This document shows positions 42,901 through 54,937 of a stretch of 64,000 bases of DNA, piece after piece. The notes under the pieces are model-generated. The model ran no database searches. It saw only the letters and a list, made by a program, of their open reading frames with translations, and was not told the origin of the DNA. Within the stretch, counting starts at the first letter, position 1, and the number at the start of each line of letters is the position of its first letter. Origin of the DNA: Amphibalanus amphitrite (Eukaryota > Arthropoda > Thecostraca > Balanomorpha > Balanidae); the NCBI RefSeq assembly GCF_019059575.1, contig NW_024881593.1, positions 248,001 through 312,000 of the forward strand, given 5' to 3'. A program made the position numbers and the translations under genes.

Positions 42901-43995
42901 CCACGCTGTTTAGGACAAAAGCTCGGCCATTCTTTGTCCGACTTTATCCTCTACAGTTTCACTGTCGTTTGTAAATGTAATGCATGCTTCTTTTTATATG
43001 AAGATCAAACAGAGGAAGCATCAGCTTAACCACAATTATTACAGCTGGCTTGCAATGATTTTGAAGCGTTGGGTATATCATTACCATTAAAGAACCACCA
43101 AGGAAAGAAGCAATTAACTATGCAGTGAAGCTCAATATAATTTACTTTAGAAATGTCTTCCTGCCAACCATTCTCAACTGGTTGCTAGTTCCAGCACAGA
43201 GCACAGACGTGCTATTTACGATTTCCGTTTCCGATTTCATCATTGTCTGATGAGTCACCTCTCGTCACGGGACCGCTCCCTAGCTCTCACACACCGCTGT
43301 GTGCCATAGAATCACCACCGGTAGTACCCTCCATTACGAGGCTGTCGTCACCTCATTTATTCGCTTGTCATGGAGTATCATCCACTTTCCTCGCGTCACT
43401 GCTTCCTATGCTGATGGCAGTCGGCAACAGTTCTGTCCCGACCCCCGCGCACCGCCACCCGCCCACCCACCAGCCGTGTTTCACTACGCTAAATCGTAAA
43501 TTGAAATAATTGTAGAGAAATGGTAGCCGCTGCAACCCCAGGTCACCCCAATTTCCTGTCCGGCGGACAGGGAGACCGTGCAGCGGCTGGGTCAGATCAG
43601 CGGGTCTCTGCTGAGGAAGGGTAGTGTGGCGTCACTAGCCTTCAACAAAGGGCGCTGGATGAGGGCATGACCCGCGCAGGATCACTGGCCCGGCGGAGGG
43701 TCGGTGCTCGTCTCAGCAGAGCTGGCTGAGTGAGACGATGACCGGGCGGTTCTACAGATGTTCGAAGCGGCTGAAGGATATTTGGAACGTCCGGCGCGGC
43801 GGGAGAGAGTGCAGCTGATGTTATGTGCCTGCAGACAGCCCCGCTCCTGTGATTAGCTCGAGACCGACAGAACGCAGCTTCATGGAAACCTCCGGATGAT
43901 AATTGTGACCCGCTTACCCGTGAGAGTTCTGCAGGTGTAGAAATTTCAACAATGAGGATCCGCAGTCGATGTGTGACGTTTACAAATAAATACCT
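39908..43995. other. Intergenic DNA, no gene seen
   Basis: A GC-rich island at about 40030-40300 contains GGAATTAACGG and GGCAATTAAAACC. The ORFs at about 41630-41990 and 42360-42900 overlap on both strands without family signatures. No transposon ends recognised. Confidence 0.45.
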
Positions 43996-44665
43996 ACCAG
44001 TAAAACGCCTTTTGGGCGACCAACGGAGCGAGCGAGAGGATGGGCCTTGCACGTGCGAAATTGCGAGGGGGTACCTCCAACTAACTTGTGCACTGCACCC
44101 TACTAACCGGTCTTTAGCGATGTGCCAAATTTCAGCGCAATCGGCCTAGCCGTTCTCGAGATCTGGAAGCGGCACACTGCACGTGCGCACGTGCAAGCGG
44201 GTCCAAACTGACTTTTGCACGGCACCCTACTAACTGGTCCCCAACCGTGTACCAAATTTGAGCGCAATCGGCCCAGCCGTTCTCGAGATCTGGGAGCGCC
44301 CCCTGCACGTGCGCACGTGCTGTAGCACCCCAACCTTAACACATGCAGATGCATTATCTGATGGAGACCTAACTGTGTACCGAGTTTCAATTCAATCGGC
44401 CCAACCGTTGTGCCGTTATTGAGGTTGCAATTTTGGGGGTTCTTAAAAAAATGTCCAACTTTACCACGCGCCACGTGCGGTGTTTGGCAAGAACGCATGG
44501 TGGCCATCACACCACATAACTTTTACGTCCAAGTGACATTCAGTAAAGAAGACCGCTTGTCAATCGGATGTCCCGTTCCTAAGATATTAGCTTTTGAAGA
44601 GCGTCCCCACGGCCGGCCGGCCGGCCGGCCGGCCGCTCATACTCAGGATTTTCCCTTAATTCAGT
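43996..44665 (+). repeat. CACGTG-rich repeat, copy 3 (type A)
   Basis: It starts ACCAGTAAAACGCC, shares the type-A back segment with copy 1 and a GGCC run at about 44611-44636. Its right end is cut short (ACTCAGGATTTTCCC) and joins directly to copy 4. Confidence 0.87.
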
Positions 44666-45390
44666 ACCAGTATAACGCCTTTTGGGGCGACTAACGGAGC
44701 GAGCGAGAGGGTGGGCCTTGCACGTGCGAAATTGCGAGGGGGTACCTCCAACTGACTTGTGCACGGCACCCTACTAACTGGTCTCTAGCGATGTGCCAAA
44801 TTTGGGCACAATCGGCCCAGCCGTTCTCGAGATCTGGAAGCGGCACCCTGCACGTGCGCACGTGCAAAATGGGTCCCAACTGACTTGTGCACGGCACCCT
44901 ACTAACCGGTCCCTAACCGTGTACCAAATTTGAGCGCAATCGGTCCAGCCGTTCCCGAGATCTGGAAACGACCCCTGCACGTGCGCACGTGCAGCAGCAC
45001 CCCAACTCTGGCACATGTATATGCAGTGCCTAGTGGGTGCCTACCTACATGCCAACTTTCAGCGCAATCGGCCAAGTAGTTACCGAGATATTGCAACAAT
45101 TACAAAACTGACACCTCTTCGTTTTGCACGTGGCACGTGCATAAGGGGTCACCCACATGCATCGGGAATAGTCCAATACTTGGTAGAAGGAATGAAGCTA
45201 CCCTACAAAAATTACCGCGTGTAAATCGGTCAAGTGGTTGCTGAGATATAAGCCTCGCAAAAGCGTGACCACGGCCGGCCGGCCGGCCGGCCGGCCGCTC
45301 ATACTCAGAAATTTCCGTTAATCTAAGGAAAGACTACGCTCGCTTCGCTCGCTCCGTAATGAGACTCCGCTCGCTTCGCTCGCTCCGTTA
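44666..45390 (+). repeat. CACGTG-rich repeat, copy 4 (type B)
   Basis: Type-B back segment as in copy 2. The right end CGCTTCGCTCGCTCCGT occurs twice in tandem (ending at about 45357 and 45388). Confidence 0.87.
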
Positions 45391-48300
45391 ACAACTGGTA
45401 ACTACAGAAAGTCTCAGAGCTCTCCATTTCAAAGTCGATCTTTCAGTTAATTCATCAATTTGCTATAACTTTTCCAGAGTTTGATTTAAGGGCGAGCAAT
45501 ATGTATGCACAAAATGCTGAAAACTTTCCAATAACGAAAGTTTTCCTCAGACGATAATTATCTACGAGGCTGTTGTATACTGATACACTCTCCAAGTCTC
45601 CGGCCTAGAGCAGGGACATGATACAGCGATACAGCACGAAGCACCGTAAGGTCGCGTCCAATACACCGCTCCCAATCGGCTCATCCCCAATCGAACGGCT
45701 CTTCCCACTGGAACCGGCCGACCAAGCGCCAGCCATTACGGGATTGGCCAGATCACAATCTGAGACTCAGTAAATAACTTCAAGGAGTAAACTTAATGGA
45801 TCTTGTTTTTCTGACTGCGAGACCCGCTCAGTCCCATGGAGATAAGTGGAGCAGGACCACCTTAGTGAAGTCGCGATAACACTCAACCGACAGTTGAAGT
45901 CCTCAGCAACAGTTCAAAGTCCCAATGGAACCAACGAGGCACAAAACCAAACTCGCCCGTCCGTACAGTTTATGCTTGATGTTTTACAGTCCGTAGACCG
46001 CAGCTACGTTCGGTGGTTTCTCTTCGAAGTCGTTTTCCCCAGTTGGGTACACAGCGATGGTTTTAAATACGGCAAGAAGTATCGACGGACAACGGTGCAC
46101 TGCGCGTTAGTTCCGGTGTGTACCGCGCTGTTCCGGCCTCCGGGCAGCTCGCACTATAAGGTATAATGACGATGTGAATGTCCTGTCTACGCTCTGGTAC
46201 ACAGTGGCATAGACAGTAAATGTCAGCCATGAATAATGATGAAAGAGCTGCTGGTGGCGGTATTATCAGCGTGGTAACTTTTCTAGTAGCTATTTACCAT
46301 GCATCAAACGCCACGAACAATCGAATATTGACTGGAAAAAGAAGGTCGATGGAGGCATAAAAATGGGACGGACCTATTTGCTGCGATCAGCATACATAGT
46401 TTTACAAACTATGCTGAAGTTTGATCGATAGGCAAAGCTAAAATTCATCAATCAGTGATCGTATATTTATTATATCTTTTACATTTAAGTCATTATTCAA
46501 TGAACATTTACTATTTTTACAGAAGGTTTTTGTCTCTGTCTTTCTGTCATAATCTTCGTTGCTTAGCTCTTTTTCATCAGGAAGGAAGCACGCTTCCGGC
46601 TTCCCCGGCGCCCGCTCACTCCCTCTTACCTGCCTCTAGCCGATCATCCATTTTCGCCTGCGACTGCCTCCGCCCCGTCACCACACCTACCGTAGCGTGA
46701 CGGCCCCTTTCGTCTCCATCCCCCTGACAGCGTGCGAAGGTGCCGAGACCGATCGACTAGAACCGAACAGTCTCCTCGGCACCGCAGCCCATCGGCGGGC
46801 GATGAAAGCCGGCGATCAAATCACGGCTGTGACCCAGTGCACGCCGTCCATAAATCGAGCGGCACAGTGGACGGCTCGATCTGTGGACCGATACGACTAA
46901 TTGTGCCTATTGGCCGGTGATGGACCGGCGACACCCTGATTGGCCGGAGACGGATTGGAGAGCGGGGTGGGGAGGGAGGGATGGAGAGAGGATAGGGGAG
47001 AGGGTGGGCTGGAGGAGCGTCATGGAACGCATTAATGACAAATGACAAGTGGTGACCGCTAAAATAAGCAACCGATCTAGAAATGAATGCAACATAAATC
47101 AGTCAATACTGCACTTCACTCAGAACCATTTTTAATCAGATTACAAACGCATGGAGCCGGAAAGCCAGAATATTGCAAAGAGCTAAGATATCCTGGTAGA
47201 AACCCCATCAAGTTTGAACTTCGTTGAAATAAAAAGACTCGTCATGTCTGACGTAGCGAAGATTCAGCAAGAGCCGCAATCACACGGAAAGGGATGAAAA
47301 TTGCGGTACGACTATAATTTTTGGTTCAGACACTCATAGCACGTTATGCCTTTCCCTCATGCATCCACTGATATCATAAGTTAAACGACTGTTCAGGTGT
47401 TCCCATGTTTTCTCTTTGCTCTGTTAATTAGCTTTAATTGCTGTTCGGCTTGGCCTATTTACTGTCGGATTGCATTCGAACACATGCATCACGATTGAAT
47501 AACAGTCATACATTTTGTAAAGTTAATAGCCGGGGACGTCTTGAGCATGTCAACGGTCACGGCGTATTGGCTGGGGAAGCACAACCCCGGTGTTTGATGA
47601 CTGGGAAGGAGGGGAGGATCAGGAACCATGCCTACTGATGGCCATCGCCAAAAATCCCGAATGTAGTTATGTTCTAGTATAGGATCATAAATGAGGCGTA
47701 TGTGCATGGGTGATTCAACATCAAAGATACGATGGCTGTTGTTGTTGTGACTGGGTTATGTTGTCACTCCTCACTGCAGTCACATTGTGATCCCGTCTAG
47801 CATTAAGCACACATTGCATTGGTGATTTAAACCAATTTAGACGACGCATATCAAAATACAAGTTTCTCACGGGACATCATTTGACCAAAGCCTGGAGATA
47901 TACACATGCAATGCTCAGTTGCATACCAGCTGTTATTTCATGCGTGTTTGATCACCTCATTCTGAGGTGCTGGATTAAATGAGCCAATCAGATGAGCCAA
48001 TCAGTGGTTGGTGATTAGCTAAACGGCCGGTCGGCACCATTCATCAAACCCATTACTGGGAAAATTTGATGAAATAGTTACGAGCCGGCTCCGTGTGAGT
48101 GGATGGTTTTGCAGTCACTAGGGACTATATCACGGCCACCGTTTGGCGACAACTATCCAATGGAAAAAGTTTCCGCTTCGGACATGGCTAAATACGAGTA
48201 TGTAGACCTGCACTTATGAGCTCAATCATCAATGCACGCAGAAACTGCAGAATGTAAACTGAAGAATGCAGTGGTGATGCACGACATACAATTGTTATGA

Positions 48301-50657
48301 AAGGTTTTGCCGTCATACCACTTCTCAAAATCTTAGCTTGTAACACGGAAATTACTATTCAAATGCTTTGATTGGTCGCTTCACATTTTACAAGCGATGT
48401 ATCTGCTCTGTCAAATGTCAAGGTCACCGAACTCGGAACATAAACACGGTATCCAGCTCGCTGCGCGCTTTCTCTGCCCACTATCCATAACGTCGGCAGC
48501 TGGGTGTGTTTCCAGGCAAAAGCGCTATCTGTGAGGTGCGTGGCCGCGGCACCACCCATCACCTTGACGAAGAAAGTTGAGCCCTGCCGGCGGGAGCTCC
48601 TCTTCCCTCGACTCTCTGAGCGGCTCTCCGACGCCCCGGCCTCTGACAGGCGTCACGGGGCGCCCGGGGCGCTCAGGGCGCCGCGGGGGCGCCACACCGA
48701 GCCGGGAGAAACCTCCGTGACGGCCACCACTGTCAGTGACACCACTCTTACCGTCGGTCGGAGCCCGCTGGGTGATATAGTCGTCACAGGACGGTCGGAG
48801 CGATTCGTCTGCCGCTCGGTGTCATTGGTGTGACCCTAATGGATGATAACGTAACCGTTACCGACAGATCATAATGTGACCGTCACTGAGGAGTGCTAAC
48901 GTGACAGCCACGAGGCTAACATCATGTTGTCACCGATGGCCAGATCCACTGTTACCGACAAAGCTGAATTAACTTGCCACCGATGGATCTTGATTAAAAA
49001 ATCCTCGGACAATGCCATGCCAAACGAAACGAACAATGCCAGACCGACAGATTCCGAAGGATGTCGCTCATTTAGCTCTCTTGATGTATCCTGATCGTCC
49101 CCGCGGTTGGCTGACCTGGCTGTTTCGATAGATGCTTAGCCAGCGCTAACTGCTAACTTCACGGTCTCTGTCACCTTCACCGCTGACTGGCGTTTCAGCG
49201 AGGGCACCGACCGACACCTGCTGCTCCCGTCACCGTATCAGCGCAAACGGGTGCTGACACAGCGGCCATGACTAGAACAGCGCTGACTAACGCCCTCCCG
49301 ACGGCTGCCCCCACGCAGAGCCGCGCAGGGCAGGAAGCACCTCTGCGCCACGCACCGTGCCGACACGGAGAGGCTGTCAGCGAGCCGCTGTTTTTCGTCA
49401 CCCGGTGTGATGCCACAACATCCATCTCTGAGACCGAGTCATTGTCTGCTGTGCGTGTCCCCACGCGTCGGCCTCGCCGCGCCGCGGCTGACCCATTTCG
49501 GCCGCGGCCTAATGACTTTGGCAGCAAAATTATGGGGCCCGTCGGGGCGGCACCGGGTTTATTCATTACGCCCTGCGCACACCCATGATTTATCGGGATA
49601 CACGCTCCCACGGCGCCCAATGGCGACCAGTGCTCAGAAGGTGGCCCGTACAATTAGGGGATCTGTGTCGGAGGTGGCCCAATATTACCCAGGCCAGCCG
49701 GAGGTCTCACCTTCCCCAATGGGATGCTCGAGCTCGGTCCGGTTACGGATTTGTTTACCCTGAGTCCAGCCAGTGATGTGATTATTAGGCGCCTTGATGG
49801 ATCGGTACCTAATGATTCGTGATGATGGACGAATATAGACTGGCGTCAGAGATTGTCACGGAGTAAATGCCGTCCAAAAGTCCCAGATGAGCTTGATAGA
49901 TACGTAGCGCAAGAGCAGACAAAGGCTGTGAGTGTGTAGTGAAGTATTTATGGTTGGAAGTTTGCGGGACCCTGTTTCATTCACGCATTGCGTCCTATCG
50001 TAATTAATACCAATACTAGAAAACAGCTGCATTGCATTTATGCATTTTTTTTCCTAATGTCAGTCTGCTCTGAGCTCAGCTTATCACTCTCTGGTGCTAG
50101 TCCAGTCAAGTGGCCGGTAGCCACAGCCACCGCACACCGTTATACCTTGTCTCATCTCACTGCAGCTCAGTGCGCATCCCAAGGGAGCTCACGCGCCGGG
50201 TGACTGCCTGCTCCCATGGCCTGACCGGTCACCAACGGTACAACCACCACAGCACTCCCACGCTGCCGAGACCGCGCTTCATCTACTCAGCGGCCGGCGC
50301 CCACAGCCGAGGGCTGAGTCTGCAGGTCGCATCCGAGCGAACACAGAGGCTTCTGAATCTCATGTGCTCGCCCCCGCTTAATCCAGTTTTCTCCAACGAA
50401 ACAGCCCCGATCTGAGTGACTTTCGGACTAGCCCGTCCCGTCTCTCGCACCTGTCATGGACGTGCCATGGACGGAAGCCGACTACCCAGTACCCACCTCC
50501 TTACACTGCACACTGGCCGTGTCGGTTCTGCCTATACCCACTATACTTTTATATATAATTCTTGACCACCAAACATTTGCATTTGTCTAGCAAATTTATT
50601 AATATATTGTTGGATTGTTTTAGATGTTTTGCGAGCTGCGTGTCGCCGCCATGCATA
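45391..50657. other. Intergenic DNA, no gene seen
   Basis: No supportable gene. It includes two CCAATCA boxes 13 bases apart (near 47984 and 47997) preceded by the palindrome CACCTCATTCTGAGGTG, and GC-rich islands at about 48590-48720 and 49300-49720. The last contains TTCATTACG and ACAATTAGGGG. Confidence 0.45.
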
Positions 50658-52635
50658 CACTGTAAAAAATATTGACGAGCTATGTATCAAAACAAGGGTC
50701 TCGAAACAGTCACCAGGTTGTCAATGCTTCCGGTACCTACCACTTGACTAGTTACCGCTTAGTTAGCTTACAGGCTGAGAACTATCCAGATCGTTATGAT
50801 CCGGTATTGTGATGATACCCTAGGTGTACCTTTGTTTTGAAGTGCTGAATTAACTATCAAGGTTGTTTGACGTTTGTTTTCGCCTCAATCCGAAACGAGG
50901 AAGACCCTCATCAAATTATTAGGTGAAAGCCAGCCTCAGGATGATCAAAATACTAGGGGTAGTTTTGTCATAGTAATCTGTGAAGGGTGAGGAACAAGCC
51001 GTAGCAATGCACTCGTCACTAAACCAGCCTGAGATTATTCGCCAGGTAGCTGCTGCGTTTCCCTACTTGCTGAATCATGTTAGCAACTTTCCATTTCCAG
51101 ACACTTTTTACGGCAAATAAATTGTTGGGTTATTTGGAAGGTGAATGACAATTTTATTTCTATAAGTCAATACATTTGTATTTCCGATTGCCCTAAAACT
51201 TTTTTTTTAATCGTTTGCGGTAGGTTTTTATTGTTCGCAATAAAGTTGCGCACCTGTGAATCCTTCACTTAATGCGTTCCCGGCTTCCCGGCGCCAGTTG
51301 CGCTGTGCCGTGCCGCGTTCGGTCGGGGGTGCGAGCGTCTGTGAAGTGCGAGTGTTTATCACTGGGCAAACCTGTATCGTTTCCATTTGTGCAGTGTCTA
51401 GTTATGAAGAATTGCTTGCCGATATATGACCTGCAGTGATCGACGTTCTGATTCAATAACTAGCCATAAGCCACTATTCTCAACTAAATCGCGCAGAGAC
51501 GTTTGCAAAGTTGTCGAGGGGGGGGGGACAAGAGCGATTTTAAATGAATTGCTCTCCATGCAGTGCAATAGGACTTTGGTTTAATTTTTCAAAAGTTGTG
51601 GAGCCGCCCCCGGTGTCCGGCCTGGCCAACTCTCTCAAGAACCGACAGCTAACGGATCACTGAAGTTTCACTACGACGATTTCCGCCAAAGTTATGAAGA
51701 AAAGGCAAGTGCAAGAAGTACAAAACTTCTCTTGGTAATCAAAACTTAGGTTTGGCAAATTCCAAACCCTAAGTCACTACAACTGTGGATATAAATAAGC
51801 TGGTTATTGACGGCCAAGCTCTGGCCAATCTGAGGTTCAGACCTATCATCAAGTTCATGAGGCAGCTGCGGTTGGGCGGCTCACGGGCTCCACTGCATAG
51901 GCTCAGACAGGTGCTCTACAAAATGTCTTCTGTGTTCTTAGGTTCAGATCTATCGATATGTGCATGCTTCTGATTCGATTGATAACTGTTAACGGGCGCT
52001 GGAAGTGAAAGGTTCGCTTGATATACGAAAGGTGCATTGCAAGAAAGCATATTATTTCAGAAATACACTTTCATTTTATCTTGAGCGTTTTTGGAATGGG
52101 CCGGATGAATTCGTCATCAAACTGGTAAGAGATTTCGTTTGAAGACCACCGATATTTAATAATATGATGGTCTTCAAACGAATTCGCTGGCAAATTCGAT
52201 GACTGGATTGGGCGGCGTAGGATCTGCTGGTCATCTGACTATGGGTTGAGTAATACGTTAGTTTTGACCTAGTTTGAGCTTCATTCGTTAAGTAGGAACA
52301 AGACGATGCTTCTTTTGAGCATCGTCACTAAACAAGCCGCCCTCGTTTTGACATTGTTTTTCGTTATTATTGTTACTAGGTAGGTTGTTATCATACACAG
52401 CATTAACGAGGACCTGCTTCCAAAACAAGGCAGAAACGCTCCAGCTATTTTTGGGACGTGGTAAAAACTAACCGACACCTGGTAACTGTCATCTGACGAA
52501 CACAAAACAAGCCAGGGGCTCGCAGCGTGTGTCAAAAGTAGGATGCAAAACTAGTCTGTACCCCCTCAACGCTAAATGTCGACATTTAGCGTTGAGAATC
52601 ATTTGACGAGGGGCTAGTCAATATTTTTTACAGTG
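50658..52635 (+). mobile_element. 2-kb TA-flanked non-autonomous DNA transposon, copy 1
   Basis: The ends are inverted repeats CACTGTAAAAAATATTGAC / GTCAATATTTTTTACAGTG, flanked by TA on both sides, as in Tc1/mariner-like insertions. No transposase ORF is seen; the longest conserved ORFs are under 90 codons. Internal features are a 15-bp stem (TTCGTTTGAAGACCA, 52134-52148, with its complement at 52168-52182) and a perfect 32-base palindrome at 52565-52596. Confidence 0.87.
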
Positions 52636-54937
52636 TATGTGGACCTCTCTGTGGGCACGCCTCTGTGGGCCGCCTCCCGCTGAATGCGCCTCTGCAAACC
52701 ACCCCCCGCTGAACGCGCCACTGCGAACAGTGGCGCGGGGTCACGGCCGCAGCCGGGGGCGGCGGTCGCCAGTCATTCTGGACCGGGGAGCCGCCACGCG
52801 CGGGTGCCACCGCTGGTGCTGCTGTTTCTGGTGCAACGCCTGTATTGAGCACCAATACACGACTGATGGATACGCTGCCTGTGGCCTAACAATATGAAAA
52901 TACCTTGATTTGTACAAATAATATCTTCCTCAATCTACCCACCTCACTAAAAAAACTAGGTTACTGGTCTGCCAAGCATCAGAACAAAAAGACGAATGAT
53001 TGCACCGACTTACTGGAGTGAACACTCGTAAACCGGTTGAAGGAATATGATGTAACGTTACACACGCCGATGATCGTATCGCTCCGGTGCGTACAGCTGA
53101 CCCAGTGTGACACTGCAGTTTCTGATGATGAAAACAGGCTTCCGGGATTGATAACACATCAATGTTTCCAGTGAAGACCAGGCTTGCAGTTAGGAAAAAT
53201 GGATGCTAGCATACCTATAGTAATTGATGATTATTACCGGACGAACATGTGTTAGTTCGATTTCTAGGAGTGCACTTTAGAACAAAGCGTATAGAAACAA
53301 TAAGGCCGTAGACTTGAGTTTATTTCGTCTTACATAGACTTTGCACACGTGCTCGGTAAATGCAGGCAGTTCGCGTAGGTGATGGTTGCCGCGTGCCCCA
53401 CCTATTGTGATACCTTGCACCAATCTCATTCCTATATAGACATAAGTATAATATCATGTTTGAGCCAACAGTGAGCTTTAGTCGCTCCAAACTGTCGGCT
53501 CAAAGGGAGCTCTAGCCTCTAACAATTGAAAAACTACCCCTGAGTGAGTCCGTTGCAACCAATCTCTATCCTGCCGGCTATGAGCGTCTAATACTGACCT
53601 TTGAACCCATTTACCTTTACACTCTCGCAGAGAACTGGTTTTCCAAGCCCAAATCGGTCCGGAACTCATGATCTTCCGGCAGCCCCGTTCGGGCTGGACC
53701 AAATCGGAGCTTTAAAGCGGCCACCGAAGGACACCGCTGGGTGCAGGTCAATCGGAGCCGAGCGGGAGCGCCAGCGGGTGCGGGTGGCGGCGCGTCCGTG
53801 CCGCCGGCGGCCCACATCTGAGGGCGGCCGCTGCCGTAAAACGGGCGACCTACCGCCGCCGCCGCCTCCATCACAACACGGCCGCCGCCACCACAATGGA
53901 CCCAATTAAACCCGATAATGAGTTATCCGTGCGCCGCCGGCCGGCCGGCCGGGCCTCTGACTGCTCTCCGGTAGCGGCGGCCGGCGGCGCACACTGCACA
54001 GTCTCTGATCGCAGCGGCCGCACCTGGTGCAGAGAGCGCTGCGGGGCGCTCCCACTAGTGCAACGTAATGGACCGTTCACTGCTGCAAGGTGCTATCTCA
54101 ATTGGCTTCCGCCGATTGCAGCCTAAATGGCTTGGTGCCTAGACTGTTAGTGCTCAATGAGGATCCCCTAGCTTGACGTTTGCAATGACAGTTCAGATTT
54201 CAACAGCAAAACAGTTTTTTTTTCTCCGATCTGAAAAAGTCAGTAGAGTATAATAAAAAGTTAAAGCAGAGTAAACAAACAACTACTCAACGATGTACTG
54301 CTTCCTAGACTATTCGCATCTGTTAACTGAACAATTTCATGAAAATAATACTTGGGCTCGTAAAATAACTGATATTTCTGTTCAAATTGTCCTTTTTAAT
54401 GTGCTTTGTTTCATTGAATTTGTATTGACTGGGCCCTAAGAGCCACTTTGTGGAACGGCCTTTGAATACACAATACACAATACACAAATTGTCTGCATAT
54501 CAACCGAACAAGCTAGTGACGCTAAACATGTCCAAGCGCAGAGAAAATCGCCAGAGTTACTTCAGGTCAAATGAGCCCGATCAACATGATAAACTGCAGT
54601 ACTGCAGGCGCAAACCCAACTCCAAGTCTGACTCCGGGAACCGGTAACAACCGGAGTGAAACGCCATCGCAGCTAGTGTCCAAGAAGTGCGATGCATTAT
54701 CGCCGATCGTCCTCTGGGTACTTGGCGATAAAGTCAGCAAACCCGTTACGACTGGATTTGTTCCCGTTTCCGGCTCCCCGGTGGAGCCCCAAGAGCCGGG
54801 CCGGACTGACCAGGCTGGCTTTCACAGGCGCACTCAGCACGTTCAACAGGGGCGGAGGCCAGGTGACGAGCCCGTCATTAAAATGAAACGTGCGAGTTCG
54901 ATGCTCTCCTTCTTTGGCAGGTCATGTGAAGCATATA
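52636..54937. other. DNA between the two 2-kb elements
   Basis: No supportable gene. A GC-rich island lies at about 53690-54050, with GCC repeats and a short ORF from ATG 53896 in a good start context but without similarity. A GC-rich patch lies at 52640-52830. Confidence 0.45.

Noticed and set aside
49195..49763. 152-codon - strand ORF and overlapping + strand ORFs of 106 and 118 codons
   Set aside because: Mutually overlapping frames in GC-rich DNA; none shows a domain, signal peptide or splice logic.
53871..54126. Small gene from ATG 53896, preceded by a good start context
   Set aside because: The GC-rich island gives ORFs in several frames on both strands, the product is Arg/Pro-rich without a motif, and it overlaps a GGCC run.
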